Positions 24,001-39,000 of a stretch of 64,000 nucleotides of DNA are shown here, one piece after another. Position 1 is the first letter of the stretch, and each line of letters opens with the position of its first letter. A program made the translations under genes and the position numbers. Source of the stretch: Zoroaster sp. YZ-2022 (lineage: Eukaryota > Echinodermata > Asteroidea > Forcipulatida > Zoroasteridae); assembly GCA_029582265.1 (NCBI GenBank), contig CM055816.1, forward strand, positions 39,650,913 to 39,714,912, in the 5' to 3' direction. The notes under the pieces were generated by a model, which saw only the letters and a program-made list of their open reading frames with translations, made no database searches and had not been told where the DNA came from.

Positions 24001-27000
24001 GACAGGGATTCCGGTCCTTCCTTTTGTGATAGTGGACATGCCCATCTTGAGTGATGAGAGAGGACATGGGCTGGGGGTCATTAGCTTTGGCCCCAAAGAA
24101 CTGTCCCAAAAGAGTTTGCGGTCAGTGCCCAAGATCTGTGGGGACTCTTATAGATAACAATTATATCCTTGGACAGCAGCGGCACTACAGGGGGGCAAGG
24201 GGGGAGGGGCAAATGACCCCTGGTTACTGTCTTTGCCCCCCCCCAATTTGCCCCACCACCAATTTCCCCCCCCCATTTTTTTCCCCGGTGGTAAGTCAAT
24301 GCTTTTTCAGCAGTACAAAATTACATTAAAGATTAATGTTTTACCCCCTTAAATTTAAGCTTGCCCCCCCCCCCCTCTTTCCCCCCTCTTTCCCCCCAGT
24401 TTAACAAGTCTGGTGCCGCCTCTGTCCTTGGATACAAATGATTGATTTCGTTACAGGAAACAGACACATGTACATGTACAATCTGTAACAAGGAAAGTGA
24501 AGGCTCATCTACATTGTAATCTCATTTATTTGTGTATAAGTTTCCCTATATTGTTTAGGCCATGTTTTTTTAATAACTTGGATTACGGAATCGCCGCTCG
24601 AAAAAATCGCGTTTCTGAAAAAAAATTAAAAAAAAAAAAAAAATCCACAACACTTACAACAGTGCCACCGATCGCGTACAAAACACCATCGTGTACAAAA
24701 CAATACTTTTAGATCACATTTTCTTCAAATACAACAAGATCCCTACAATACATGTACAGTAAATGTGTACACGTACCGTGAGCCAGTGAACGGAGAAAAA
24801 AATCGCGGCCGATGTATGATGGAAACCAGACCAATGTTATGCATTCACGTACAAAAGTGAGTCCGTTTATAGACTATACTATTTGCCCAAGTGCATACAT
24901 GGGCATTTAGTAACAACTACATGTACGTGCATCGCGCGACTTGACCTCACGGCCCAAACTCATGCAATCGATTGCTGTGTCAACAAATGGTCTGTGTGTG
25001 CGAATTTGGGCAGAGCATCAGCGTGTGTGCATCTGCTGTTTACAATGGCGGCCGCTGCGAGACTTGGTGCATCTTGCTGCTTTTTTTTTTCAAGCCGTAT
25101 AATGTAAAAAGTTTAGGGTCGCGGCGTAAAGTTAGGGTCGGTCAGAAACCGGAAACAGAACATTTTGTTAAGCCTAAACACTCGCGACATTCATTCAGTG
25201 ACTTTCTGCTTTTGTCTACATAAATTGTGTATAATGTACGTGTTTTAGAAGCCGCCTGCGTGCCTTCGGTATTTTTTTTTTCGCCCCGCCCGATTTCGTG
25301 AGCTCGAAATTCCGTAATCCCGGTCATTTTCTTTTTTTTTTTTTTTTTTTTTTTTTTACCCGATCCCCGCTCATTTTTTGTAGCTTACAAATCCGTAATC
25401 CAAGTAATAAAAAACAAACGGCCTTACTGCAACACTGCGAGTATTATTATAACTATGAGCCATGCTTTTACATTTGTGAGGGTCTTAAGTTGAACTGGTT
25501 GTTTCCACATGAAAATTATTAGCCAGATTTGTAATGAAGGAATGGTGATGCATACAATCTGTTGACAAAAATAATAACACCCATCAAACGTAACCCTCAG
25601 AAAACATAATTGGTCACAGTTTGACATAAAACTTACTTGTCTGAGAAGCTATCGCTTTTAGTTTAATTAGTGAAGTAATTTCCAAAATGAATTTCTGTCA
25701 TCTGAATTCCATGGGAATTCAGATGAATTCCATGTTGGAATGTACGAACAATATGAATGCATTTTCACTATTTTCTCATTAACAACACAAACGTAATACA
25801 CTGAAAACTGAAAACTTCCAAAGGTTGGTTTTTATATGTATCTCTTGATTCTTATTTAAGTACGGATGCATTTACAGACATTTCACCAAAAGTGTATATA
25901 ACTACACTCACTGGCCAAAAGTATTGCAACATGCTCAAAATAGCACTTTACAAGTAACAGGTGAGATGATCATTTAATCCGATTTCATCGATCGTGTATT
26001 ACATAATTTCCGAGCAAGAACAGTAAAAAGGACATTGACTTCAAAACACAGGCACTTTCAAGAAGTCTTAATTAGTGTAAATAAAATAAAATAAATTATT
26101 GTAACACAGTTCTCCAAACTGAACTTTGGGGATGTTGCAATACTTATGGCCAGTGAGTGTAGCTTTAAGATCTTGAAGACGATCAGAGCATACTGATCTA
26201 AACATCAAGTTGTTACCAGCCATTTTTTTCCCTTTTTTTTCCAGAACTATTTCCCACTCAAAAGAAAATTGTTTACATGGTGTCACCACAAACAGTCTTT
26301 ACTTATCATTTTTCACCATGCAAAGCTACAAGTCTTACTTACATCTTGTGCCCAATGTGGGGAGAGCTCTTTTTTTTATTCAAACAATTTCCTGGGGAAG
26401 GCCCCGCTAAGAATACAGAACAAATTATTGACTCCTAAAAGTCTGTCAGCTTGATACATTGAAAGTGAGTAACAGATGCAGGTTTAGGGTCTCAATCGGA
26501 CTCAATCATGAGAGACCAGGGGACAGTTTCATAGAGCTTGCTGACAAGAACAAAAAATTGCTTACCAGAAAAATGTGTTTAGCAGATTTGGTTGGTTATC
26601 CAGATAAACTTTCATACAAACTATGTGTGTTTTTGTCTGGTAGCCTGTTTATATGGCTTATGGTGCCCTCACACCATAGCGTATGCTGAAACCTATGAGT
26701 TGCGTGTAAAAAATATTTTTATACGCACCAAACGCAACCCAAATCAACAATTTTGTTAATTTCTAACCTATTCAACCTATGGGTTGCGTGTGAGTTGCGT
26801 GTGGGTTGCGTGTGGGTTGCGTGTGGGTTGCGAACTGAACTTATGATCCCCCAATATCTGCGATCACCTGCGTACGAGTTGCGTGCGAGTTGCGTGTGAG
26901 TTGCGTGTGAGTTGCGTGCAGAACTTACGAGTTGCGTTTGAGTTGCGTTCAAAACTTACAAGTTGCGTTGGACCTGCGTGCTAGTTGCGTGCTAGTTGCG

Positions 27001-30000
27001 AATATCGGTCACGTGATAAAAACCTATTCTGTATGTGTTGGAGTGCTAAATTGACCAGATTAAACTGATGTCCAATAACAGCAAGAGGTAGCTCCATGTT
27101 GTCACCTCGGAGGTCCACCAACAACTGACACCGATCTAGAAAAGGCCCACTATTTATACCATTTCTCAACACGCATGTAGTACGCAACTAACACGCAACT
27201 CACACGCAACTAATAGGTTGGATACGCAGGGCATAGGTTGGGGATACGCTGGGAATACGCACAATAGGTTGGGGGTACGCTACACACGCAACAGGATTGC
27301 AACAGGCACGCAACACGATCGCAACATGATCGCAACAGGTGCGCAACACATTCGCAACATGTACGCTACCAAAACCTGGCCAGATACCTCAAATTTGGAC
27401 CTGCGATCACCTGCGTTCATAACTTATGAGTTGCGTACCTGTTGCGATCGTGTTTCGTGCGTAGCATCCCTGTTGCGTATAAATTGATCGCAGGCATTCG
27501 CAGAGAATTATTGAACATGTTCAAAATTTCTGAACTTACTCTGCGTGTGTCTGCGATCACCTGCGTGCTTGTTGCGTACTTCAAACCTATAAAACCTATT
27601 AGTTGCGTGTGAGTTGCGTTCGGAACTTATGACCACTATTTTTTATTCGCAACCATACGCAACTGGTGATCGCTATGGTGTGAGGGCACCATAAGCAAAA
27701 TTCTGTGCTTAGCAGCTCTATAAAATTGGCCCCTGTGCATGCTGACCATACAGTTTGGATGGAGTGCCATGGTCGAGCGGTTTAGTGCATCGGATTTGTG
27801 TTCTGATGGCTGAGTCGTCAGAATGTGGGTTCGAATCCCAACCGTGACCGGGGTACTTGTGTCCTTGAGCAAGACACTTTACCATAATTGCTTCTCTCCA
27901 CCCAGGAGTAAATGGGTACCTGTGAGGGCAGAGTTGTTATTGTGTTTGATTAGCCCATATGCGCTGAAATGGCAGCAATTGAGCTGTATACTCCCCAGGG
28001 AGCTGAGATGGTTTCAGGAATGATTTATGAGCCTGATGAGCAGGGGTAATAATATAATGCGCCTTGAGCACCAGTTTGGTGGATACGTTGCACTATATAA
28101 GTCCACATTATTATTATTATTATTTATTTGATCTTTGAAAGAAGATTGAAAACGATGTGATTTTTGCTCTACACCAACATACATACACAATCTACATCTA
28201 TGAAACACTTGTTTGTCTGCAGAAGCAAAACCACGCTCCAGAGGTGGAAAAGGGGTGGGGGGTGGGACTTTAACTACGTTCTCCTGCTTACTACTGCAGA
28301 TGTCTTAACCTTTTGACCTCTTAGCTTGCCTGACAACAACAAACTGGCTTGCATCCTATAAAGCTCGGTGGTAGGGGTTAAGACATTACTAGTAAGGAGT
28401 TGGGGTTCGAGTCCTGCCTGATTCGCCTTTTTACTTATTTTAAAATTGACACAAGAACTTTATCAATAAAAGAAGACATTATGGCATAAAAGTTGAAGAC
28501 TGGTTTATGTCAGACATCCTTGTTGACTTGATTTTTTAAATACTTAAAAAAAAATATAATTAAAAAAATATAATTTTTAATTGGATTTGAAACTGACTCG
28601 GGTCTCAGGACTTATGGTCTCCATAGAGCTGTCACATGAAAATGGTCCTCAACGGAACTTAGGAAATGATTATTAATAATGACTGTTTAGCTGATGGAGT
28701 CCCTGAGCTGAAGATAACGACAGATGTGTCATTTTTTTTTTTGGTCAGGTCATCATCAACTTCTGCAAAGAAGTAAGTTGGTTCGGATCAAAGTTTACAT
28801 ATGTTTGCACTGAAGTTCATGGCTGCATGCTCAGGAGACTATATGCTACAATTAAATCATGGATGCAATATACAGCAGGGAATGACAGACTTGAGTTTCT
28901 CAGGAAATTTGTTCTGATGTTGAATATCCGTTATTTACGCTCGGGTTCACGTTAAGGAAAGAGTAAAATCTGATTTATGAATTTCATACACCTGGCATGT
29001 TATTATAGGCATTGAATTCCCTGCAAATCTACTGGTTGGCTAAAGCACACACTGGTTCTTTGAAGAGTAAAAATTTCACAATTGTTGAAGACTCCTTAAG
29101 TTTCCAATCTTTTTAAGGTGTGGGAGGCACGGCGCAAGGGTGGACAGTACCCAGCTCTCCATTCATCCAGAGTTTTGAGATGAGTACTCGAGGCTTTCTG
29201 GCCTACTAGCATCCAGTTTGAAGGATTCCACTGACACTGTGGACGGCTAGCCGCATAAAGACGGCTAGCCGCATAAAATGAGTTGTTCAAGGTTCTTTCT
29301 ATCAATTGATGCTGCCGGCTTTAGTTTCTTGCCAAGTATGGGCCATGATTAAGTGTGAATTTCACTCTTGAGGATTTCCTTCCTATGTGAGGCATCAATG
29401 TGTGATGGAGAATCCAGCTGTTGTTTTGTACTATCTGTTCTATGTTGTTGCATATCAGGGGAGACTGTTGAAGGAAGCAGTCCAGGTGAGACAAGTTTGG
29501 TTGTTTTGAGAGTTCTGTCTTCCCAGTAACTGCATTTTTCTTTCAACTAAGTACTCCCAAATTGCATGTACATGTAAATGTATGAAGCTTTCACTGTGTG
29601 ACTGGTAAATGATGTTCTTATATTTAAAGGCATTGGTCATTGAGTTTCTATTATTCCAAAAACATTATTTTGATCCCCTTTTCAGTACCTTCCCAGGAAG
29701 TATCCATACATAAAATCAAAAAGCAGCTATCAAACACATATACATGTACTTTGCAACTACATGTACCACATTGCTCAAGCCGACGAAACTGATCTTACAT
29801 ATACATGTATGTACCTCCCTGAATGTTGTCAATGTTAAAGCCACACAGAAAAACTATGAGACATGATCCAAAAAACTAAAATTAGTAGAAAACTTAGTAG
29901 AATGTTCAATTACAAACTAAACAGTAACATACATAACATAGGGAAATGTGAAAGGTGATATTAGTGAAGTAAAACTTGTAGCTTTGCATGGTGAAGAGGA

Positions 30001-33000
30001 TAAATAAGACTAATTGCGGTGACACCATGTGAAATTCTCTCAATTGAGTAGTAATTAGTTCTGAAAAGAACTGGAGGTTACAACTCGACATTTCGATCAG
30101 TATGCTCTGATCGTCCTCAGGAGATATTAGTTAAACCAAGATGTAACTGGTGTGTCTTTTTGCAAAATAGTCACTTACTTCACCACACTTACTAACAACA
30201 GCACACCAGTAAATTTACAGTCAGCTTGCTATGGGGTCATTGGTTGCACTGGTCCCAGACAATGGAACAACCTCCCTATCCAAAGCCCACAATCAACACC
30301 ATTCAAAACCCTGCAGAAACACTAAACCATTCAGATCAGTTTAAATGTAACTTGAAATTACTTGTACAGACCGTTGTTTATGTTACAGGATATGTGCACT
30401 TTATAATATCCCAACATAAGATTTACATCAATAAATACAAATTGGGGTAACCCTGCTACATATCTATTAGTCCAAAGATCCAACATCTCGCTTCAAGGCT
30501 TGAGAAACTGGCCTTGGTTGGTAGCTAACTCGCTAGCCTCAAAGCGTGATGTCAGATCTTTGGCACAACGTATCCAATGAGGGACAAGTCTATGTACAGG
30601 ACTCTGGCTGGCCTGTCATCATCTGGCAAACTTTAATTATACGTCCTTATTAAAGACAAGTTAGGACACATTAAACCATTTATAGATGTACATAAAAAAT
30701 AACACATACAAGTGTATGGAATATTATGCATCGGCCACACACACTTGCATGAACTTATCAAGCAGCAGAAGTTTGACATTAACCACTCGAACCAAGCCTT
30801 TTATTCGCTGATAATAGACATTTATCACGGCACAGCCATATTTTTTTTTTCTGCCATACAAATGCAAGTGACCAAAACGAGGCTGAAAGGGAAAATAGTC
30901 TGGCTCCCTTTCATGAATTGTGAATCGGCATTATATTCGTACTTGCGTATACAGGGGATCTGACAAAGATGGCCGCGGGATGATAAAGGTCATTAGCCCT
31001 CAATCTGTGTTTGATTAATCACCGGTGTGTTTGTACTCCACTGAGTTCCTAAGTCACAGATTCATTAACGCAGGAAATTTATAGTTTACAGAGACCCAAA
31101 ACACATTTTAAAGCCAGAAACAAAATTTAAAGTTAAGAAATTGACCTGTGATTAAGTTTCAGTTTTAAGAGATAATTGCGAAAATTCATATAGTTTTTTT
31201 TACCAGGGGTCAGTTTCATAGAGCTGCTAAAGCAGGAAATTAGGCTAAGCAAATACTTGTGCTTAGCAATATAGAACAGAATATCAGCCAAAATGCATAC
31301 ATTTTGTATGAAATATTGGCTGAACATGTTCAAAAGTATTTTGACTTGATCATAAGTCCACTTTTCCTAATTTTTATGAAATAAATTTTGGTAAATAAAG
31401 TTGAATTTAGAAAAATTGCAATAAAATGATAATTTCTTTCATAAAAATTATGAAATTAAAAAAAAATTCATTAAAATGAAAATTTGTTTCATAAAAAAAT
31501 AAGGAAAAGTGGACTTATGATTAAGTCAAAATACTTTTGAACATGTTGCTGGTGACCAAATATATCTTCAAGACAGTTATAGAGTAGGCTGGAAAAAAAT
31601 AAACCCAAGATTAGGAGGAAGAAAAATACAAATTTGGTTTTAATATCTTATAATTTAGGAACACAAATATGTCTTGGACAAATGCACATTCTGCAACAAG
31701 AAAGTATCAACTCACTAGTCAGTTAATATGTTAAGCATTAACATATACTTAGAGTTGCTAAGCAACTAATTCATTATTAAAGCTGCTGATGAATGACTGG
31801 AAAATATCAACAGCGGAGACAGACATGTCTGCTTTCAACCACAACCATGTGGTGGACTATCACTATAATTAAGAAAAATAGAGGCAGAGAGCGAAGTGAC
31901 TTGGCATATATTCCTCTATGACACTACCACCGTGGCCTAGCTGTGGTTGACACTGACTATCAGCTGATGATCCACCTCCTAAAATAAGGGATGTAACTAA
32001 AATAGTCACATACTGATACTTGTTGTGATGCATACACAGTTTACCAGAAGTAATACCTACAGGAAGTATACAGGCTTGCTATAACCCAGTCCATGGCATT
32101 GTACATGTACATGTAATGCACGCGCCCACAATGAGCAAGGTAATGAGTCTTGCTATCCTGTCTTGGGGGATCATGGGATAAGGTGCTCATCACAGCTAAT
32201 AAGCTAGTTCCAGAGTTGGATACGAATGGAACTATACACAACCACACTACAACCTCAGAGGGCGGAAGTGCACTACATGTATATCGGCGGGAGGTACAGC
32301 GAAGTGCGCATGAAGCGCGCATGAAAGGTACACTTCTCAATTGCGCCAGCTGATCTCTCTGAATGCATTGCTTCTTTTTGAGAACGCCCTCATCATCAAT
32401 GGCTCAAATCTATCGTTTCTTGGAACAATGCCATAAAAGATGGTGGCATACATGTAACATTGTGTAGCTGATTGGTGTCTGATTGTACAGATTGTATGGT
32501 ATTCAAATCTTTTATAATTGTTTTTTGTTTTACACAGGACCTCAAAGAGGAATGCATGAAGCTGCACAGGCGTGTCCGTGAGTTAGAACAGCAGAATCGT
32601 AACCTCAAGTATCTGTTTGAGAGGGAGAGGCAGTGCTGTGGCCCTAATACACCTCTGCAGGTTGGTATCCATAACTGTAGATAGCAGACTTGTATTTGAG
32701 TCCTCAAACCTCGAGTCCGAGTCCCCAGTGTCGAGTCCGAGTCACGAGTCATGTGGGTCGAGTCCGAGTCACGAGTTTATTATTTGATTTACTTTTCTTA
32801 TTTTAATTAACTTGAGTCATGAAATTTAAGCAATATATTTTCAGTTCTCAAACTTCGTAAAAAGAAGGAAAATTTTGAATGTACAAATTGTCCACACAAG
32901 ATGTCATATCAGTAAATAAAAGGGAAGCCAGAACACTGAATTGTACAAAGGTATGTTCATTCTATTTCTCTAGAATGGACGAGCAAACGCCATAAAAATT

Positions 33001-36000
33001 GAGAGACCAGTGATTGGGACAGCGTAATAAGTCTGGTACCCATCTATATCGAGCTTTTATTCTCACGGTGTTGTACTGAAGCTTGGGTACATCATTAATT
33101 GTAATCGATTTCTGGAAGACATACTTTTTTCATGCGGCTGCTGCATATTAAAGCAATTCTGATCACATTACAACAAACATAGAGAAAGGTCAGTATGTTA
33201 CAACGGAATCAATTTAAAGAAAAACTGTTCTCATTGTTTAAATTAAGTAACAAGACTTGAACACTATGTGGCAAGGGAATTCTTTATTGTGTTAATGTTT
33301 TAAAATAGTGAATATTGGGCATTTTGCCGTCAAGTCCAAGTCACAAATATTGAGTCAACGAGTCCGAGTCAGAAGGGTCGAGTCCAAGTCCAAGTCACTA
33401 AAAAAGTGACTCGAGTCAGACTCTAGTCAGAGTCACGACTCATACAAGCCTGGTAGATAGATACTTGTAGATAGATAGATAGATACTCTTATTTATATAG
33501 TGCCTTTTTCCAAAGGGTTTCAAAGTCCTTTGGGGCATTTTGCTGCCATTCCAGAAACACTGGGGCAAGCCCACTTCTCTTTTACGATAAGTGTCCTGGT
33601 TCTTTTTATAAGTGCATTACCCCAGACACAAGGATACGGAACCTGATGATATTACAGGGCCCTACCAATTTATTACTGATGGTACACTTTGCAAACTACT
33701 TTTGTTATGACATCACTGCATCTAGGCCAATGACACTGGGGTAGACCACTGTACTTTCATGATAAGTTTCTAGCTGATATAGTGCCGACTTACACAAAGC
33801 AGCCTGATGCTACTGCTCAGTTGCATTGCCCTAATAAATCTAATGCGGTCGGTGATGTGACCTAGCATTTTTTGCCAGTTTTTAGTTTGGTGGGAACAGA
33901 ACTTCTTGCAACACTTTGGCTTGCAATGTAGTGCGCTCTTTTAACCAATGAAGCTGGCCTGTGATTTCTCAGGATTTTGCCTGATTTCAGGATTTTTTTA
34001 TACAAATCTTCCTTTGCCTAAAAATTTTCTTGAAAGAAGAGAAGTAGCAACCAAGAAAAGAGAGAAGTAGCCTGTATTGTAAATCCTCCAAAATTAAACA
34101 TTGAGGAGGTTCAGGGGGGCTTTGTCGTCTAGACCAAAGGGAGACCTATGCCCTCTACCCATTTTTCAGGATTTTTTACTGTTGTCAAATCACACCCTTG
34201 ATGAAGATGAGGCATGAATATACATGTAGCCCCATACATTAACACTGCATCTTAGATACATGCGCATTAAGGCCATCATGTCATTCAATATGCATTATGA
34301 GTAATCACCAGTTGCTAATTGAACGTGTAACGCAATACGGCAACAAAAACTGTGCGTCAGCTGGTGCAGTTATCCCGCTGCGTTCAATTATTTCACAGTG
34401 CATCTCGGTGTCATTCTCCATTGCCTTAAGTTCATGCTGCAAACCAAGGCCTGACTAAATTCCCTCGAGCTGTAACATCATTACAGGAAGTCCTGATCCC
34501 ACCCAGACCCACTCTTCTACTCCTTGTGTCATCGGTCCACTGGGAGTCTCTTCTCATGAGTTAATTGGCTTGAATTCCCCCCACCAGATCAGTCTCAGGC
34601 CAAGATGTCTGTGAGAATGTGATCTCCACTCGTGACTATTTTGAAGTTGATTTGATGAGACATGTTGCTTTTCCACACAAAAGTCATGGATATCTCGTAG
34701 TTTGGGCGCTGTGCGACAGTATGAAAAATTCTGTTGCAAAAGCGCGCATGTGGCAATGAGCACAGACGTCTTATCTCGTTGATTTCACATGGTTTCATTT
34801 CCCGGACTGGTTTACATACATGTATAAGACGTACATGTAATGTGCAGGATTACTTTTCGAACAATACTTTGTTCTATATCACAATCAATTTATGGAAGGA
34901 ACATTCAATTTTCATTAGCGGCGAGAAGTAGTCATATGAATAATAGTTTCTTTGCTGACACTGTGAATCATCAGAGTTGTCGTCAATCACTGTCATGGAT
35001 ATATTTTCATTATGCGCTTATAGCTCTTTTTTTTTTAGGGGGAAATCCTAAGTTTGTGTGAACGGGAAAGGGGATTGTGCTGGAATGAAGATTGAAGGGG
35101 AAAGGGTCACACTGTCGCGACAAAGTCATTCCCATTCCCCGGCTCATTGCTCATTGCTGTCACTGTTGCTGTGTCTTATCCTGACTCAGTTTTATGGCGA
35201 TGCATACTGTAAGCAATTAAGCAGCGTTTACTTATTGTATTATTAGGTCAAATCTCAGTCGCTGATTGGTTTAATCAAGGAAGTAATGTGGAAAATTCAG
35301 GAAAGTCTCCATGTCTCCCCATAGTTCAACTAATGAGAAACAGTTGTCTTGAAATGAATTTTACTGTGACAGAAAACCATTTGCTCATAAAATTTGGCTG
35401 GCTTTAGTAATTGGCAGATAAATATATACCTGCTGAAAAAGTATATATATATGTAACATAATATTTGCATATAGTCAACCCTCCTGCTGTCAGTCCATTT
35501 TGCCAGTGGGTTGACCGACCCACCAAAACCCTTCGTCTGTCAGTTTATGAAAGGTGGAATAACTACTACACATTGCTGGAAAGTACGTTTTACCTTTCAA
35601 AACCTATCAAAGGGTTTTGAGGTATCAAACTATGCAAGGGTTAAATTCAAATAACACCAACATGAATTAACACCAATTGAAAAAAAAATGCAAAATTAAA
35701 TAAAACAGAAACCTTACTTCACTGCTTAGCAAGCATTAAATGCATATATGCATACTTAATGCGTAACCAAGGATAAGTTGCTGATGTGGTAAGCTCTGTT
35801 AGCCCAAGCATTTGTTCACCATATCCTGCTTTTTTTTACTTGATCTATTCCAGATCTGTCAATGTCTGTCCACCCCTTCCACCAACTTGCTCTTCCCACC
35901 CCTTTGACATTGATTCTCGCCCGGGTCGGAGTGCCTCATGCCATTGAGTCATTCCCTTACACGCCCCTGTTTATATGTTCATCCTCCTTGCATTATCACT

Positions 36001-39000
36001 CATTCTTTCAGGATAAAAATTTCATCCTAAAAGAAAATTGGTTGTAATCGACTTTACAAGAAGCAGGCCTATGATTTCTTGGGATTTTACCAGATTTCAG
36101 GATTTTGTACAAATCGCCCTTTGCCTCAAAATTCTTGAAAGAAGAGAAGTAGCCACCAAGGAAAGAAAGAAGTAGCCTGTATTGTGTCCAAACCTCTAGT
36201 TTCTTGTTTGTGGGTATGTGGAGAGTCTGTAAATCCAAAACATCCAGGAGGTTCTGGGGGCTTTATTTGTCCTGGAGACCAAAGGGAGACCCAGGCCTGC
36301 TACCCATTTTTCCGAATTTTTTACTTTTGTCAAAGTACACACCTGAATAAATATGTTACCTCCATGTAAATTCCAGTCATGTAATAACCTAGTCCACAGC
36401 CTCATCCTCCAAGAACAATGGATTTTAGCCATTTTTAGGTTGCTTGTTTAATGTATTTCTTTATTCCAAGAGAGTAAGCTGTGTTGCCAACATAACCAAT
36501 GTTGTACCTTCCCTATAAGCCTTGAATGTAAAGATGACATCTGTTGCATAAGTTGGCATCTATTGCTGTCAACAAATGGCCAAGCCTATCTCAGCTCTCA
36601 GCTTGGGCCTCTTTCATTCGATTATGCATGGTATCATTGCACATCTGACTAGAGGTTGTCAGCGAGCAGTAAACCTTAGCTGCTCTCAACCTATTCACAG
36701 TTTTTCAGCTGGTTTCCTTTAAATTTCCCCCATTAATCTGATGTTGAAAAACCTATCTCGGGGTCGGGACTGAACTGTCCCCATCCCTCAACTTGACTCC
36801 TCTTGGCATTTCATGATTGTGTCTCTCATCCTGCGCTCAGGAAAAGAATCCTCCTGTGTTTCACCTTCTGATATTACAGATTTGGGATCTCATTTGTCCT
36901 TTAATAGCCCTCCATCCATGCCCATCCGATGACTGCACATGTCAGTGCTTACTCTAACCATAAATTGCCTTATCACCACATACAGTTTTCCCCCGTGCTT
37001 CCTTGTAGTGTGTTCGGTGTGTCAATGTGATGATGAATTACAGCTCATAAAGTTCCTCAGTGTTTTAATCCCCCTCCCCCCCCCCCCTTTCACGGTGTGA
37101 TATCCTTTTCAGCGATACCCCTGCTCATGATGACTGCTTTTCTACAGTTATCGCTAGTTATCGCTAACATGTAGGCATCCCTTATCCATATTGGCTGTTT
37201 CCACAGTGCTTCCACGTTGAATTTGAGTTTTATTTTCATAACAAGACAGAGTCCCACTTCATTAAGGAAAATAAAAGCTTGTCTTTCACTCAACGAACTA
37301 ATAAAAAGTACAGACCCTAACCCTTATCACGTTGGGTCCAGCCATGTCAGACTCCTTATTCAATAAAAGCACTGAGAACTCAGTACATTAAAGGGGGCCA
37401 GTCTGTTTTTATTCCAGCCTCAGTTTGGTCATACAGATGTTATGGAAGAGAAACCAATTAGACGGCTGGAATGTGATAATGGACTGTCAGACCAGTAATG
37501 GCAAACAAAATATGAAGCACGTATTGACTTCATAAATGCCCTAGACAGTTTTTAAACAATTTGATTGGGCAAAACGTAATCACGTGGGGGTGTATTAATG
37601 GATGGTATAGACTGGCTCATCAAAATCAGAACAGCGCATATGTGCCAGCTGTTAGCCAGCTGTTTTGTGCGATGCGCGACGCGGATATCAACCAATCAGA
37701 GTGACGAAGATTGTCATCATTGCCTGATTCATGTACTTTAGAAGTGTTTCGTGTGTCCCCAAACCGTGAATTTGCCCATTTCTATTTGGATTTTTTCAAC
37801 AAATATTATTTTTTTTTTAATTTTGAAAATGAAATTGATATGGGCATTTATGAATGGGAATAACAGTTTGACGCTTGGTCTTTACCGCAGGTTAACGACC
37901 GGTTATGGGCGTGGTCATGGGCAATAAGGACCTCGCCTGCAGCTCGGTCCTTATACATGTTGCTTGTGATCACGCCCAAAACTGGTCGTCAACCTGCGGT
38001 AAAGACCGCACAACAAACTGTTATTCCCTTAGGATAGTACCATTTCATTTTTAAAAAGTATTAAGTGTATGTGTTGAAGAATGACTTACACGTAATACAA
38101 ACAAAATCTTCAATTGAATGACTAATCATTACAGTGAATAGAAACATTCGCTTGTCTTAATTTGTTTCATAATTTCAAATTAGTTATTTTGTTAAGTTTT
38201 TATCCACTGGATCCCTATATCTTCATTTTGTTTTGTTTTTTGTTGTTGTTGTTGTTGCAGTCAGTACAGTCTGTTGTGTGTATTTACTTGTCTATCTGTC
38301 TGTTTTGCTTAAAATATGTGTATGTCTGTTAACGTTATGCTGTTCAGTTTCTGTATAATGTCATTTCACTATACCCTCAGTTTTAGTTGAACCTTGTTTT
38401 AAATACCACATCAAAATCACATTTTCACATTGGTAGTGTTGGCAAAATTGTTTGTTAGATTATGCTATACTTTCTATTTGAACCAGCCTGTAAGTGTTTC
38501 AGCTTATTATGTTGTGGTATTTACAAGAAAACTGTAAAAATTCATTCAGATTTGTGTTGTTTGTAATGTGGTATTTAGGAAAGAGTACCCTTTCCTCAAT
38601 TATTTTCACTTTTCTTAAAAATGACAGCACCTCAGACAAACATATTTCTAGGGAAGATTAATACGTTCATCAGCTTTAACTCAGTAAGTTTTCCTAAAAA
38701 AAGGTCATTTGGTCATTTTTGAATAACTGATACTATACCTTACATGTACCTTTAAGTTTTTGATGGATTTCATTGTGTGTTTCTGAAATGCTCTCATAAG
38801 TTGCATGTGTTAATTATTTTCATTTCTCACAGAGCTGCTTCCAACACCCATTTGCTAATTTGTCCTCGCCCGGTCTCAACGGCCCATCCCTCACAACCAG
38901 CCAATCCCAGAGCTCAGTGCCGACCGGCAACGGCAGCCCTATCCTGACCAGACCCAGCCGGATCCCTGACAGGGGTCGACCGGAACAACTCGGCAGCGGT

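Larger units (their letters stand above)
33461..38832. other. Intron between the 32538 and 38833 exons, remainder
   Basis: Contains a GATA microsatellite (33470-33483), the listed dispersed elements and the hairpin MITE. The rest is AT-rich unique sequence with (gtt)n at 38246-38260 and no exon-like conservation visible by eye. Confidence 0.4.
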
